Source: Candidatus Bathyarchaeota archaeon
GTDB lineage: Archaea > Thermoproteota > Bathyarchaeia > Bathyarchaeales > Bathycorpusculaceae
DNA length: 11,014 bases
Direction of reading: 5' to 3'
Assembly (NCBI GenBank): GCA_026014845.1
Contig: JAOZHM010000057.1
Location: 1 to 11,014, forward strand
In this document: one piece after another, positions 1-6,913 of the stretch
How the letters are laid out: the number at the start of each line of letters is the position of its first letter
How positions within the stretch are numbered: the first letter of the stretch is position 1
The notes under the pieces: model-generated
Seen by the model: the letters and a program-made list of their open reading frames with translations, nothing else
Databases searched by the model: none
Told to the model about the DNA's origin: nothing
Translations under genes and position numbers: made by a program

Positions 1-82
1 TCTGTTCATGAGCTAAATCTAACACTTTTGTTCTTCTTCGTCTTTCAAACCAAGTATAGCTTTTCTTTTCCAAGCTTTTCAT
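1..82 (-). CDS. 5' end of an unidentified gene running off the left edge (possibly DUF47/PhoU-like)
   Basis: An ATG at 80-82 on the minus strand opens a frame of 27 codons that stays open to the window edge. It starts MKSLEKKSYTWFERRRRTKV and is rich in Lys and Arg. A purine-rich SD-like stretch (AGGAAGGGAG, positions 83-92) abuts the ATG. That spacing is short, so a TTG three codons further in is an alternative start with better spacing. The gene lies about 76 bases after hyuB on the same strand and could be cotranscribed or have its own promoter. The WFERRRRTKVLDLA pattern recalls archaeal DUF47/PhoU-like proteins, but this is a memory-level resemblance over 27 residues and should be treated as a guess. 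The coding call is fairly likely; the function is not established. Confidence 0.55.
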   Translation of the reverse strand, partial: MKSLEKKSYTWFERRRRTKVLDLAHEQ

Positions 83-158
83 CTCCCTTCCTATCTTATT
101 TTCATGGAATACTTAATAACACTTTGCAGATTGTAACATAAACTCTTTAATTAAGTTA

Positions 159-1886
159 CTACGTTTTCTGCTTTGCTCTAACCAGTTCGGTGGATTTCCA
201 ATCAATTTTCATGGTGACGGGGTCTATCGCTACTCCATAATCTTTTTTGGCCGCCTCCAAGGAAACAAGTCCATTTAACACGTCATGAAGCACCAGTTTG
301 GGTTCTCTTTCCATCGGATTTCCATAACCTCCCCCACCCGGTGTTCTTACAACGAAAACATCGCCTTTCTCAAATTTGACTGTGCATTTGGACCTTAGCT
401 TCATTCGCTTTCCGTTCGGCTTTATGATGTAGTATTCACCTTTGGCTCCGCTTTTTCCTCCGTATAATCCCCATGGCGACATCTTTGTTCTCTCGGCAAG
501 CACGGAAAGGGTAGCTGAAGAAGCCAGCAACATCCAACTTCTTTCTAAGCCCACTCCGCCTCTCCATTTTCCTGCGCCTCCGCTGTTTTCGCGTAATTCA
601 TATTTAAGAAAACGTATCGGATGGATGGATTCTATTGCCTCGATAGGTGTGTTCATAGTATTCGTCATATGCGTATGTATTGCGTCTACGCCGTCAATTC
701 CTCTTCTACCTCCGAACCCTCCAGCTATTGTTTCATAAAAAGTCCAAGGCTTACCGTTTTCAGGGTTTATTCCGCCCACCGCAATGTTGTTCATTGTTCC
801 CTGGCATGCCGCGCAAACTTTTTCTGGAAGTATCTGAGCAAAGGCTTTCAGCAGTACGTCCACGTTTCTTTGAGAAGTTTCCACGTTGCCTCCAGCCACT
901 GGTGCTGGTGGAGTAGGGTTCATTAATGTTCCTTCACGTACGCGGATTTCCACTGGTCTGTAGCATCCGTCGTTCATTGGTATAGTCGGATCTGTCAAGC
1001 ATCTTAGAGCATAGTATACTCCAGATAATGTTACTCCTAAAACGGCGTTGACTGGACCGTTTACTTGCTTGTCGGTTCCCGTGTAGTCAATGATTAACTG
1101 GTTTTTCTTGATGGTTACTGTGACTTTTATCTTGACTTTCTTGTTGCTTGTTCCTGTGTTTTCAAGGTAGTCTTCTGCTGAAAAGCTTCCCTTAGGCATT
1201 TTACTTATCTCAATTCGCATTCGCCTTTCAGAATAATTCATGATTTCTTCCATGGCTCTATGCAAAGTTTCCACGCCATATCTATCGACAAGTTCTAGAA
1301 CACGTTTTTTTCCGAGGAGATTCGCTGCCATTTGCGCTCTTAAATCGCCTAATCTGATTTCAGGCGTCCTGACATTGCTTAGAAGTATGCTTGCGATTTC
1401 CTTGTCAATGCCTTTCCTTTTAACGAACTTCACTGGCGGAATGATGATGCCTTCTTGATATATTTCAGTGGCGTCTCCAGCCATGCTTCCCGGAGCCTTT
1501 CCACCAACATCTGAATGGTGAGCTTTGTTCGCTGAATACGCGATAATTTTGTGTTCATGGAAGATTGGGCAGATGAGAGTTATGTCTGGTAGGTGGGTTC
1601 CGCTGATGTATGGGTCGTTGAACAGTATCATGTCACCGTTTTCAAGTCTTCCTTTAAACTTTTCTAGGCCTTTTTGGACGGCTAGTTGCATTGAACCTAA
1701 GTGAACTGGTATGTGTTCTGCTTGGGCTGCTAAACGTTTTTTGTGGTCGAAGAGGGTGCATGAAAAGTCCATTCGCTCCTTAATGTTAGGCGAGTATGCT
1801 GAATTTCGCAGAACTATTCCCATTTCTTCTGCTGCATAGGTCAAAGCTCCCTTTATAACCTCAACCGTTATCGAATCTAATGACAA
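159..1886 (-). CDS. hyuB: Hydantoinase B/oxoprolinase family protein (HyuB-type subunit)
   Basis: This 575-residue protein is the B subunit of the family that includes N-methylhydantoinase B, 5-oxoprolinase C-terminal half and the acetone/acetophenone carboxylase alpha-type subunits. Family members hydrolyse or carboxylate cyclic amides or ketones using ATP-dependent activation by the A subunit. Visible hallmarks are the NDPYISGTHLPD block at residues 90-101 and the AHHSDVGG block around 122-129, both candidate metal or active-site regions, then an ETSQRN segment in the middle and the Gly-rich TPGGGGYG at 515-522 near the C-terminus. The length is normal for the family and the frame is intact. 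The start is a TTG, chosen because GGAGGGAG sits 6 bases upstream and the N-terminus (DSITVEVIKGAL) matches the family. It follows hyuA by 2 bases, so the two are almost certainly cotranscribed and form one complex. The cytoplasmic location is inferred from the absence of a signal peptide. The substrate cannot be told from the sequence. Confidence 0.93.
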   Translation of the reverse strand: MSLDSITVEVIKGALTYAAEEMGIVLRNSAYSPNIKERMDFSCTLFDHKKRLAAQAEHIPVHLGSMQLAVQKGLEKFKGRLENGDMILFNDPYISGTHLPDITLICPIFHEHKIIAYSANKAHHSDVGGKAPGSMAGDATEIYQEGIIIPPVKFVKRKGIDKEIASILLSNVRTPEIRLGDLRAQMAANLLGKKRVLELVDRYGVETLHRAMEEIMNYSERRMRIEISKMPKGSFSAEDYLENTGTSNKKVKIKVTVTIKKNQLIIDYTGTDKQVNGPVNAVLGVTLSGVYYALRCLTDPTIPMNDGCYRPVEIRVREGTLMNPTPPAPVAGGNVETSQRNVDVLLKAFAQILPEKVCAACQGTMNNIAVGGINPENGKPWTFYETIAGGFGGRRGIDGVDAIHTHMTNTMNTPIEAIESIHPIRFLKYELRENSGGAGKWRGGVGLERSWMLLASSATLSVLAERTKMSPWGLYGGKSGAKGEYYIIKPNGKRMKLRSKCTVKFEKGDVFVVRTPGGGGYGNPMEREPKLVLHDVLNGLVSLEAAKKDYGVAIDPVTMKIDWKSTELVRAKQKT

Positions 1887-1888
1887 TT

Positions 1889-4015
1889 CTAACTCCCTCC
1901 GTTCCCAATTGAAAGTACAATGTTCTCAAATCTATCCACAAAAGCCATCCAATCTGGATAAACAAGCGTTGTAGCATCGTACTGCTCAACAACCGCAGGA
2001 CCATTAATCACGGTTCCAGCTTTCAGTCTTTCCCGCCTATAAACTGAAGTTTCAATGTAACCGTTATCCTGCTCAAAAAAGACTTTTCGTTTTGCAATTG
2101 TCGCCTCTTTCGATGGCTTTTCTCCATGTAGAGGAGGCTTTTCCTCAAGTTTTGGCTTTTCAAGAATGCCAACTGCTATGAGCTTAACATTTACTAATTC
2201 CACTGGTTCATCCTTCACTGCGTAACCATAAATTGCCCGGTGCTTTTTGTGGAAGCTTTCAACTGTTCGGTGAAGAACTTTTTCGGTGAGTGGTTTGAAC
2301 GTTGAAATTGCTAATTCATAGCTCTGGCCAAAATATCTCAAATCCATCTGACGGATAAAATGTATATTCACTTTCGGAACACGTTGCTTTTCCAGCACCT
2401 TGGCCCCTTGAAGCTCTAACTTTTGGAAAACGGCTTCAACCCTCTTTACTTCAACCTCTTCAGTTAACTTCATAATTGCCTTTACAAGGTTATTCCTGAA
2501 ATCAGCAGCTAATAATCCATGAGCAGCAAACAAACCTGGATTATGGGGAACAATTATTTTCGTAATTTTTAGCTCTTCGGCTAATGCGCAACTGTGCATT
2601 GGGCCGGCTCCGCCAAAACACATCAAGACGAAATCTCTAGGATCGTGGCCGCGCTCCACGGACACAATTCTCAAAATTTTCGCCATGGCTGAATCTGCAA
2701 TTTTGATGATTCCTGCTGCTGCTTCAGCCAATTCTAGTCGTATTTTTCCGCCAATCTCCCTCAGAATAGCTTTTTCCGAAAGTTTTGGATAAATTTCCAT
2801 TCTGCCTCCAAGCATATATTTAGGATTAAGCCTTCCCAGCACAACGTTGGCATCCGTTACCGTTGGTTGTTTTCCACCCTTACCATAACATGCTGGACCT
2901 GGTTCTGCGCCTGCACTTATAGGACCAACTTGTAGCGTTTTTCCTTCATCAACCCAAGCTATTGTTCCTCCACCAGCGCTGCATTCAGCCAGATCGATGA
3001 AGGGGTATCTTACGGGGTAGCCGCTTCCTTTTACTATTCTTCCGCTGTGGACTTTTCCGGCGACTTCGTATTCGCTTACAACTTCTGGTGTTGCTTCTTT
3101 TATGGCTCCGGCTTTGGCTGTGGTTCCGCCCATGTCAAAACTTAAGATGTTATTTATTCCAAGGAGTTTTCCATAAAAGGCTGAGGCTATGACACCTGCT
3201 GCTGGGCCGGATTCAACCATGCTTACGGGTTTTTTTGAGGCAACGTTTTTTGTGGCTATTCCTCCATCTGATTGCATTATGCATAATGGAGCCTTCACCC
3301 TTAGTTTTCCGATTTTTCTTTGTAAATCATCGAGGTATCTGGATACTATGGGCATCAAAACTGCATTAACAACCGCTGTGCTCGTTCGTTCATATTCTCT
3401 GTATTCTGGTGCAATTTCTGATGAGAGAGAAACGTAAGTTTTCGGTAACGCTTTGTTTAGTATTTTTCCGATTTCGTGTTCGTGTTTTTGGTTTATGTAG
3501 GAGAAAAGCAGAGCAACTACGACAGACTTGACATTTTCGTTTTCTAGTTGTTTCGCCAAACTTTCTAGTTGATTCTTGTTGAGCGGTGTCAGAATTTCAC
3601 CTTTCGGTCCTGTGCGTTCTTCAACCTCAAAGCGGAGTGTTCGTGGGATGAGTGTGCGTGGTTTTTGTATGAAAAGGTTGTAGAGTTCGTGGCGGCGTTG
3701 TCTGCCAATTTCAATTATGTCGCGGAATCCTTTCGTTGTTATGAGTGCTGTTTTCGGTAATTCTAAGTTTAGTTGTCCAAGCAAAGCGTTTGTAGCTATG
3801 GTTGTGGCGTGAATAATAACTGAAACTTCGGCGTTGTTTGTTTTTCCTAGAAATTCTTGAAATGCTTTGATGACGGCTTTTGCTGGTTCCCTTGGGGTTG
3901 AAGGTATCTTTATGTTTAATATTTTTCCGTTTTTTTCATTTAAGGCAACTAAATCCGTGAAGGTTCCGCCAATGTCTATGGCTACTCGATATTTTGTCAA
4001 TTGCCAACAGACCAC
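1889..4015 (-). CDS. hyuA: Hydantoinase A/oxoprolinase family protein (HyuA-type, ATP-binding subunit)
   Basis: This 708-residue protein is the A subunit of the hydantoinase/oxoprolinase family, with an actin/ASKHA-like ATP-binding fold that in known relatives phosphorylates or activates the substrate for the B subunit. Visible motifs in order are DIGGTFTD (residues 14-21, phosphate-binding), HATTIATNALL (69-79), QSDGG (248-252), ESGPAAG (268-274), a second glycine-rich DMGGTTAKAG (294-303), an AGAEPGPACYG block, CFGGAGPMH, and a QYDATTLVYPDW segment near the C-terminus. The length is typical and no frameshift is seen. The start is a GTG at 4013-4015 with no clear SD. A TTG five codons inside (3998-4000) would begin right before the conserved TKYRVAIDIGG and is a fair alternative. 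The gene starts 10 bases after the upstream dehydrogenase stop and ends 2 bases before hyuB. HyuAB relatives include hydantoinase, 5-oxoprolinase, caprolactamase and acetone-type carboxylases; which activity applies here is unknown. Confidence 0.93.
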   Translation of the reverse strand: MVCWQLTKYRVAIDIGGTFTDLVALNEKNGKILNIKIPSTPREPAKAVIKAFQEFLGKTNNAEVSVIIHATTIATNALLGQLNLELPKTALITTKGFRDIIEIGRQRRHELYNLFIQKPRTLIPRTLRFEVEERTGPKGEILTPLNKNQLESLAKQLENENVKSVVVALLFSYINQKHEHEIGKILNKALPKTYVSLSSEIAPEYREYERTSTAVVNAVLMPIVSRYLDDLQRKIGKLRVKAPLCIMQSDGGIATKNVASKKPVSMVESGPAAGVIASAFYGKLLGINNILSFDMGGTTAKAGAIKEATPEVVSEYEVAGKVHSGRIVKGSGYPVRYPFIDLAECSAGGGTIAWVDEGKTLQVGPISAGAEPGPACYGKGGKQPTVTDANVVLGRLNPKYMLGGRMEIYPKLSEKAILREIGGKIRLELAEAAAGIIKIADSAMAKILRIVSVERGHDPRDFVLMCFGGAGPMHSCALAEELKITKIIVPHNPGLFAAHGLLAADFRNNLVKAIMKLTEEVEVKRVEAVFQKLELQGAKVLEKQRVPKVNIHFIRQMDLRYFGQSYELAISTFKPLTEKVLHRTVESFHKKHRAIYGYAVKDEPVELVNVKLIAVGILEKPKLEEKPPLHGEKPSKEATIAKRKVFFEQDNGYIETSVYRRERLKAGTVINGPAVVEQYDATTLVYPDWMAFVDRFENIVLSIGNGGS
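1893..1900 (-). promoter_or_regulatory. Shine-Dalgarno site of hyuB
   Basis: GGAGGGAG on the minus strand lies inside the last codons of hyuA, 6 bases before the TTG start of hyuB. It decides for that non-ATG start and shows that translation of hyuB does not need to rely on coupling alone. Confidence 0.7.
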
Positions 4016-4025
4016 ACGAGCGTTT

Positions 4026-5057
4026 TCACGTTTTTACGTGTTTATACATTTCTTTTGGAGTGGCTGATGGAACTGGCAAATCTTTCATTGTGAGTAAACC
4101 TGCAGGCGCATTGATCACTTTTGGGATTGAATTAACAATCATTGCTACTGTGCCTTTGTCACCGTGCACACATGGCTGAATCCTCTGCATGACAGTTGGA
4201 ACACCTTCAATCGTTACAGCGTCATATTCTTCTTCAGCACCAATGTAAGCTTGAAAATCTAAAACAATGACTTCTTTATTATTCAAAATTCCCTTAGCCT
4301 TCTGTCTTAAACCCGCAACTTCTCCAGCTCTAACTCTTATACTTGTGCTTTCAACTGGTTTCTTGGCAACCACAGGCTCAACGCTTTCAGCCATTACCTT
4401 GTCAAGATTCCATTCTAAAGCATCAGCAATCATCGCAACAGACTGTTTAAGTCCCACATGCCCAGTAATTTGTTTACTTTCGATTCTCCGTTTAAACTCT
4501 TCAACCGTCAAACCAGCACCTATTTTCTTCTGGAATGGTAATCGTCTTGTGGCGGCGTTCATAACTCTAATTGCCTTAATTTTTTCGATTTTTTGGCAAA
4601 CCGTAGTAAGTGTGATTACAAGAGTGTCCATTAAGAAGCCTGGGTTTATGCCTGTTCCCAAAACTGTTGCATGGTTTTTTTTGGCAAGCGCGTCAAGCTT
4701 TTTTGCAAGTTTAGGTTCAGTAAGATATGGATATGCAAGTTCTTCACATGTGGATACGACGTTTACACGGTGTTTCACGATTGAGGCTATCTGCGGATAT
4801 GTGTGTTTAAGAAAGGATGAAGTTGCATGAACAGCGATGTCCGCTTTGACCTTTGAAAGTACGGAGTCAATGTTGTCTGAAACTTTTACTCCGAGTTTTC
4901 TGTTTAAGCCTAAGACTTCACCTAAATCTTTGCCAACTTTGTCTTTAGCTATGTCAATCGCGCCAACTATGCTTACCCCTTCTTTTTCCAATAGGAACTT
5001 TGCAATTAAACTGCCAACGGCGCCAACACCATACAAAGCAACCTTAACTTTTTCCAT
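4026..5057 (-). CDS. 2,4-diaminopentanoate dehydrogenase-like NAD(P)-dependent oxidoreductase (DapB-like fold)
   Basis: This 343-residue protein has an N-terminal Rossmann domain with YGVGAVG (glycines at 10, 12 and 15) and an acidic residue (D35) at the end of the second strand, which usually favours NAD. Then come KVGKDLGEVLG (41-50) and a GTGINPGF motif at 134-141, both typical of the 2,4-diaminopentanoate dehydrogenase group, a relative of dihydrodipicolinate reductase that is often mis-annotated as DapB. In characterised clostridial members the enzyme oxidatively deaminates 2,4-diaminopentanoate in ornithine fermentation. No other ornithine-fermentation gene is visible here, so the true substrate may differ. 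The length and frame are normal. The ATG start has only a weak purine stretch (GGGAAAGAG) upstream. As first gene of a leftward operon with hyuA and hyuB, it may supply or consume the product of the hydantoinase-type step. Family membership is well supported; the exact reaction is inference. Confidence 0.82.
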   Translation of the reverse strand: MEKVKVALYGVGAVGSLIAKFLLEKEGVSIVGAIDIAKDKVGKDLGEVLGLNRKLGVKVSDNIDSVLSKVKADIAVHATSSFLKHTYPQIASIVKHRVNVVSTCEELAYPYLTEPKLAKKLDALAKKNHATVLGTGINPGFLMDTLVITLTTVCQKIEKIKAIRVMNAATRRLPFQKKIGAGLTVEEFKRRIESKQITGHVGLKQSVAMIADALEWNLDKVMAESVEPVVAKKPVESTSIRVRAGEVAGLRQKAKGILNNKEVIVLDFQAYIGAEEEYDAVTIEGVPTVMQRIQPCVHGDKGTVAMIVNSIPKVINAPAGLLTMKDLPVPSATPKEMYKHVKT

Positions 5058-5101
5058 TCTAACTCTTTCCCTTTAGCTTTCATCTTTATTGTACTTGACT
5101 C

Positions 5102-5109
5102 TATTAAAA
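5102..5109 (-). promoter_or_regulatory. Possible TATA box of the leftward dehydrogenase-hyuAB operon
   Basis: TTTTAATA on the minus strand lies about 45-52 bases before the dehydrogenase ATG. Archaeal spacing would place the transcript start near 5080, giving a short leader of about 23 bases. The match to the consensus is modest and no clear BRE is seen, so this is only a candidate. Confidence 0.3.
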
Positions 5110-5146
5110 CGTCTTCTGGGCTGCTGCGTACACTATTGAAAAGGGT

Positions 5147-5192
5147 TGGTGCGAGAGGATTTGAACAGGCGATAAATAGAATTTTCTCCCGC
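5147..5192 (-). pseudogene. tRNA-like remnant (possible tRNA-Leu-type acceptor and T-loop fragment)
   Basis: On the minus strand, GCGGGAG (5186-5192) can pair over 7 positions, one of them a G-U wobble, with CTCTCGC (5151-5157). The second strand is followed directly by A-CCA (5147-5150), as in a tRNA with discriminator A and encoded CCA. A T-loop-like GTTCAAATC lies just before the 3' strand. However, only 28 bases separate the two strands, there is no D-arm or anticodon arm, and the T stem does not close in either register, so it cannot be a working tRNA. GCGGG/CCCGC ends with a TTCAAATC T-loop are common in archaeal tRNA-Leu, hence the suggestion of a decayed copy. Chance similarity is a real alternative. 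Confidence 0.25.
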
Positions 5193-5298
5193 ATAATCCC
5201 CTTTTTCTTTTTATGATTTTTTGAACTTCCATGAACATTATGAAAACCTGTAAGCCACATTTTTGCTTCAGTTGGGGTAAACTGTGTAGCGCGCGTTA

Positions 5299-5308
5299 AC
5301 TATATCTA
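5299..5308 (+). promoter_or_regulatory. Probable TATA box of the malate dehydrogenase gene
   Basis: ACTATATCTA is centred about 32 bases upstream of the ATG at 5336. Archaeal promoters start transcription roughly 25 bases after the TATA box, so the transcript would begin within a few bases of the ATG. The absence of an SD motif before the start agrees with a leaderless or near-leaderless mRNA. Confidence 0.45.
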
Positions 5309-5335
5309 TTTGAAACATTTTACCCTTTAAACACT

Positions 5336-6250
5336 ATGATCACTATAATCGGCGCAGGAAAAATAGGAAGTGCTGCAGCATTCAACATCTTGAGATATAG
5401 AGTTAGTGATGTTGTCCTGGTAGACGTTGTTGAAAATTTGGCAAAAGGCGAAGCACTCGACATGATGCAGGTTGCGCCTGCAATAGAGTTTGATGGAAAA
5501 ATCATAGGGACAAAAGATTTCGGTGAGATGGAAGGCTCAGATATCGTGATCATAACTGCGGGTCAAGCAAGAAAAACAGGAATGGCGAGAATTGATCTAA
5601 TGAACAAGAATGCAAAGATAGTTAAATCAATAGTAAAGGAAGTCGTAAAGCACGCTCCCGATTGTAAGCTTATGCTTGTGACAAATCCAGTTGACGTCAT
5701 GACATACGTAGCTTATGAAGAATCGGGCTTCGAGAGAAACCGGGTTTTTGGGATGGGTAACATCCTAGATACTCTGCGTTTCAGGTCTTACATTGCGATG
5801 GAATTGAACGTTTCCAGAGAGGATGTCCGTGCTCTAGTTATAGGTGAACATGGAGATTCCATGGTTCCTCTCGTTGAGTACACTTCTGTTTCAGGGATAC
5901 CCATAACACATTTGCTCAAGGAGGAACAAATTGAGAAAATAGTGAAATCGACTATAACCTCCGGTTCTGACGTGATTAAACTGAAGGGATCAACAACTTA
6001 TGCGCCAGCAGCTGGCATCGCGATTATGGCTGATGCCATTCTGAGAGGCAGAAACAGAGTAATGAGTGTTTCTACGTTTCTGCAAGGTGAATACGGATTT
6101 TCAGACGTTTCAATCGGTGTACCAGTCATTTTCGGGAGAAACGGTGTTGAAAAAATTTTGGAACTCGAATTGATGCCTGAAACAAAGAGACGCTTTGAAA
6201 AGTCTGTCGCAATTATAAAAAAAACTATGGCACACACGAACATAAATTGA
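5336..6250 (+). CDS. mdh: Malate dehydrogenase (LDH/MDH superfamily)
   Basis: This 304-residue protein interconverts malate and oxaloacetate with a nicotinamide cofactor. The N-terminal IIGAGKIGS holds the dinucleotide motif (G6, G8, G11), and D30 ends the second strand, suggesting a preference for NAD over NADP. The substrate loop reads ARKTGMAR, with Arg at 79 and 85; an Arg at the first position marks malate rather than lactate dehydrogenases, which carry Gln. Catalytic residues are visible: N117 in TNPVD, D145 and R148 in LDTLR, and H172 in GEHGD. Length and frame are normal. The ATG start is chosen because the Rossmann motif begins at once after it, and no SD precedes it. It is the first gene rightward of the divergent region and overlaps the flavodoxin-like gene by one base (TGATG). 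With the KorD-like gene downstream it fits a partial TCA pathway serving biosynthesis, which is inference. Confidence 0.93.
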   Translation: MITIIGAGKIGSAAAFNILRYRVSDVVLVDVVENLAKGEALDMMQVAPAIEFDGKIIGTKDFGEMEGSDIVIITAGQARKTGMARIDLMNKNAKIVKSIVKEVVKHAPDCKLMLVTNPVDVMTYVAYEESGFERNRVFGMGNILDTLRFRSYIAMELNVSREDVRALVIGEHGDSMVPLVEYTSVSGIPITHLLKEEQIEKIVKSTITSGSDVIKLKGSTTYAPAAGIAIMADAILRGRNRVMSVSTFLQGEYGFSDVSIGVPVIFGRNGVEKILELELMPETKRRFEKSVAIIKKTMAHTNIN

Positions 6251-6741
6251 TGTATATCTTGAGGTTGATGAAGAGGTTGGCTACTAAGCGGCTACTCGTA
6301 GTATATTACACTGGAAAGGGCAGCACTAAAAGGATGGCTGAGGAAATTGGCAAAGGAGCTGAACGGTTAGGAGTTGAAGTGGAGGTAAAAAGTATTGGGG
6401 AATGCGGACTTACCGACTTGGCTGAGGCTGATGGAATTGTGATAGGTTCTCCTACATACTTCAGCAATGTGGCGTGGCAAGTGAAGAAGCTCATTGACGA
6501 GTCAATAGCCCTATACAGAAAGGAGCATCAACTGAGGGGCAAGGTTGGTGGATGCTTTACATCTTCAGGAACACGCAGGGATGGCAAAGATTGCATTAGA
6601 ATGTTGGAGTTAACGCTTGGCTTCCATCATAAGTTAAAGATGGTGCCCGGAATCATAAGGTCATCAGGAGATAGAGAGGAAGAAGTCAGCGAAATGTGCC
6701 AGCAATACGGAATGGAAATCGCCAAACAAATCCTCTCATAA
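6250..6741 (+). CDS. Flavodoxin/WrbA-like FMN-binding protein
   Basis: This is a small single-domain flavodoxin-fold protein of about 163 residues. The first strand and phosphate loop read VVYYTGKGSTKRMAEEI (residues 17-33), matching the FMN-phosphate binding loop. IGSPTYFSNVAWQVK follows, where flavodoxins and WrbA-type NAD(P)H:quinone oxidoreductases contact the isoalloxazine ring. The GGCFTSSGTRRDGKD segment resembles the WrbA group, which has an FTSSGTQHGG-like motif there. Its role is either as a one/two-electron carrier or as a quinone or flavin reductase; the sequence does not decide. The start is uncertain: ATG at 6250 overlaps the mdh stop by one base, a TTG lies at 6247 and another ATG at 6268, and none has a well-spaced SD. 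The overlap implies cotranscription and translational coupling with mdh. The conserved domain begins near residue 15 in any case. Confidence 0.82.
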   Translation: MYILRLMKRLATKRLLVVYYTGKGSTKRMAEEIGKGAERLGVEVEVKSIGECGLTDLAEADGIVIGSPTYFSNVAWQVKKLIDESIALYRKEHQLRGKVGGCFTSSGTRRDGKDCIRMLELTLGFHHKLKMVPGIIRSSGDREEEVSEMCQQYGMEIAKQILS

Positions 6742-6758
6742 GGTTCTGTTCACGCGGC

Positions 6759-6777
6759 TTCCAATGGGGGATTGGGG
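6759..6777 (+). repeat. Small hairpin downstream of the flavodoxin-like gene
   Basis: CCAAT-GGGGG-ATTGG forms a perfect 5-bp stem with a 5-base loop, extended by two T-G wobble pairs to 7 bp. It lies 17 bases after the stop codon. No T-run follows, so it is not a convincing terminator; it may be a 3'-end stabilising or processing structure, or chance. Confidence 0.3.
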
Positions 6778-6863
6778 TTCAAACCACGGACTCCTATGAA
6801 ATAGTCGCCTTCAGACTTTATTTTAGAAGTTGATTTGTGTGTCTGTTAGAAATCTTTACGTTT

Positions 6864-6878
6864 GTAAACTTTTATATC
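6864..6878 (+). promoter_or_regulatory. Archaeal TATA box (with BRE-like A-rich flank) of the HdrC-GltD/HdrA operon
   Basis: CTTTTATATC (6869-6878) is a strong match to the archaeal TATA consensus, preceded by GTAAAC as a possible BRE. Transcription would start about 6898-6901, just before or at the SD motif and ahead of the TTG start at 6914. This placement argues against the longer reading frame beginning at 6830. Confidence 0.6.
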
Positions 6879-6898
6879 TGGGAGCAACTCCAATACTA

Positions 6899-6905
6899 GG
6901 GAGGG
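6899..6905 (+). promoter_or_regulatory. Shine-Dalgarno site deciding the start of the HdrC-GltD fusion gene
   Basis: GGGAGGG, containing GGAGG at 6900-6904, lies 9 bases before a TTG at 6914 that is in frame with the iron-sulfur domain. Together with the TATA box just upstream it supports TTG-6914 as the real start. Confidence 0.6.
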
Positions 6906-6913
6906 CTGGAAGC

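Noticed and set aside
4267..4830. A 187-codon plus-strand frame opposite the dehydrogenase gene.
   Set aside because: It is an antisense shadow of a well-supported gene, with low-complexity Ser/Leu/Phe-rich translation and no motif.
5061..5260. A short minus-strand frame in the divergent gap with a Met before REKILFIACSN, suggesting a small protein.
   Set aside because: It runs through the promoter candidate, the tRNA-like element and into the dehydrogenase start in another frame, lacks a good SD and resembles no family I know.
5336..6250. Calling this gene lactate dehydrogenase.
   Set aside because: The substrate loop has Arg (R79) where lactate dehydrogenases have Gln, which fits malate.
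6759..6777. An intrinsic terminator after the flavodoxin-like gene.
   Set aside because: The stem is short, partly wobble-paired, and no T-tract follows it.
6773..6793. A second T-loop-like stretch (GGGTTCAAACC) after the flavodoxin-like gene, possibly another tRNA remnant.
   Set aside because: No T stem closes around it, no acceptor partner is found upstream and no CCA follows; the degenerate T-loop pattern is short enough to occur by chance.
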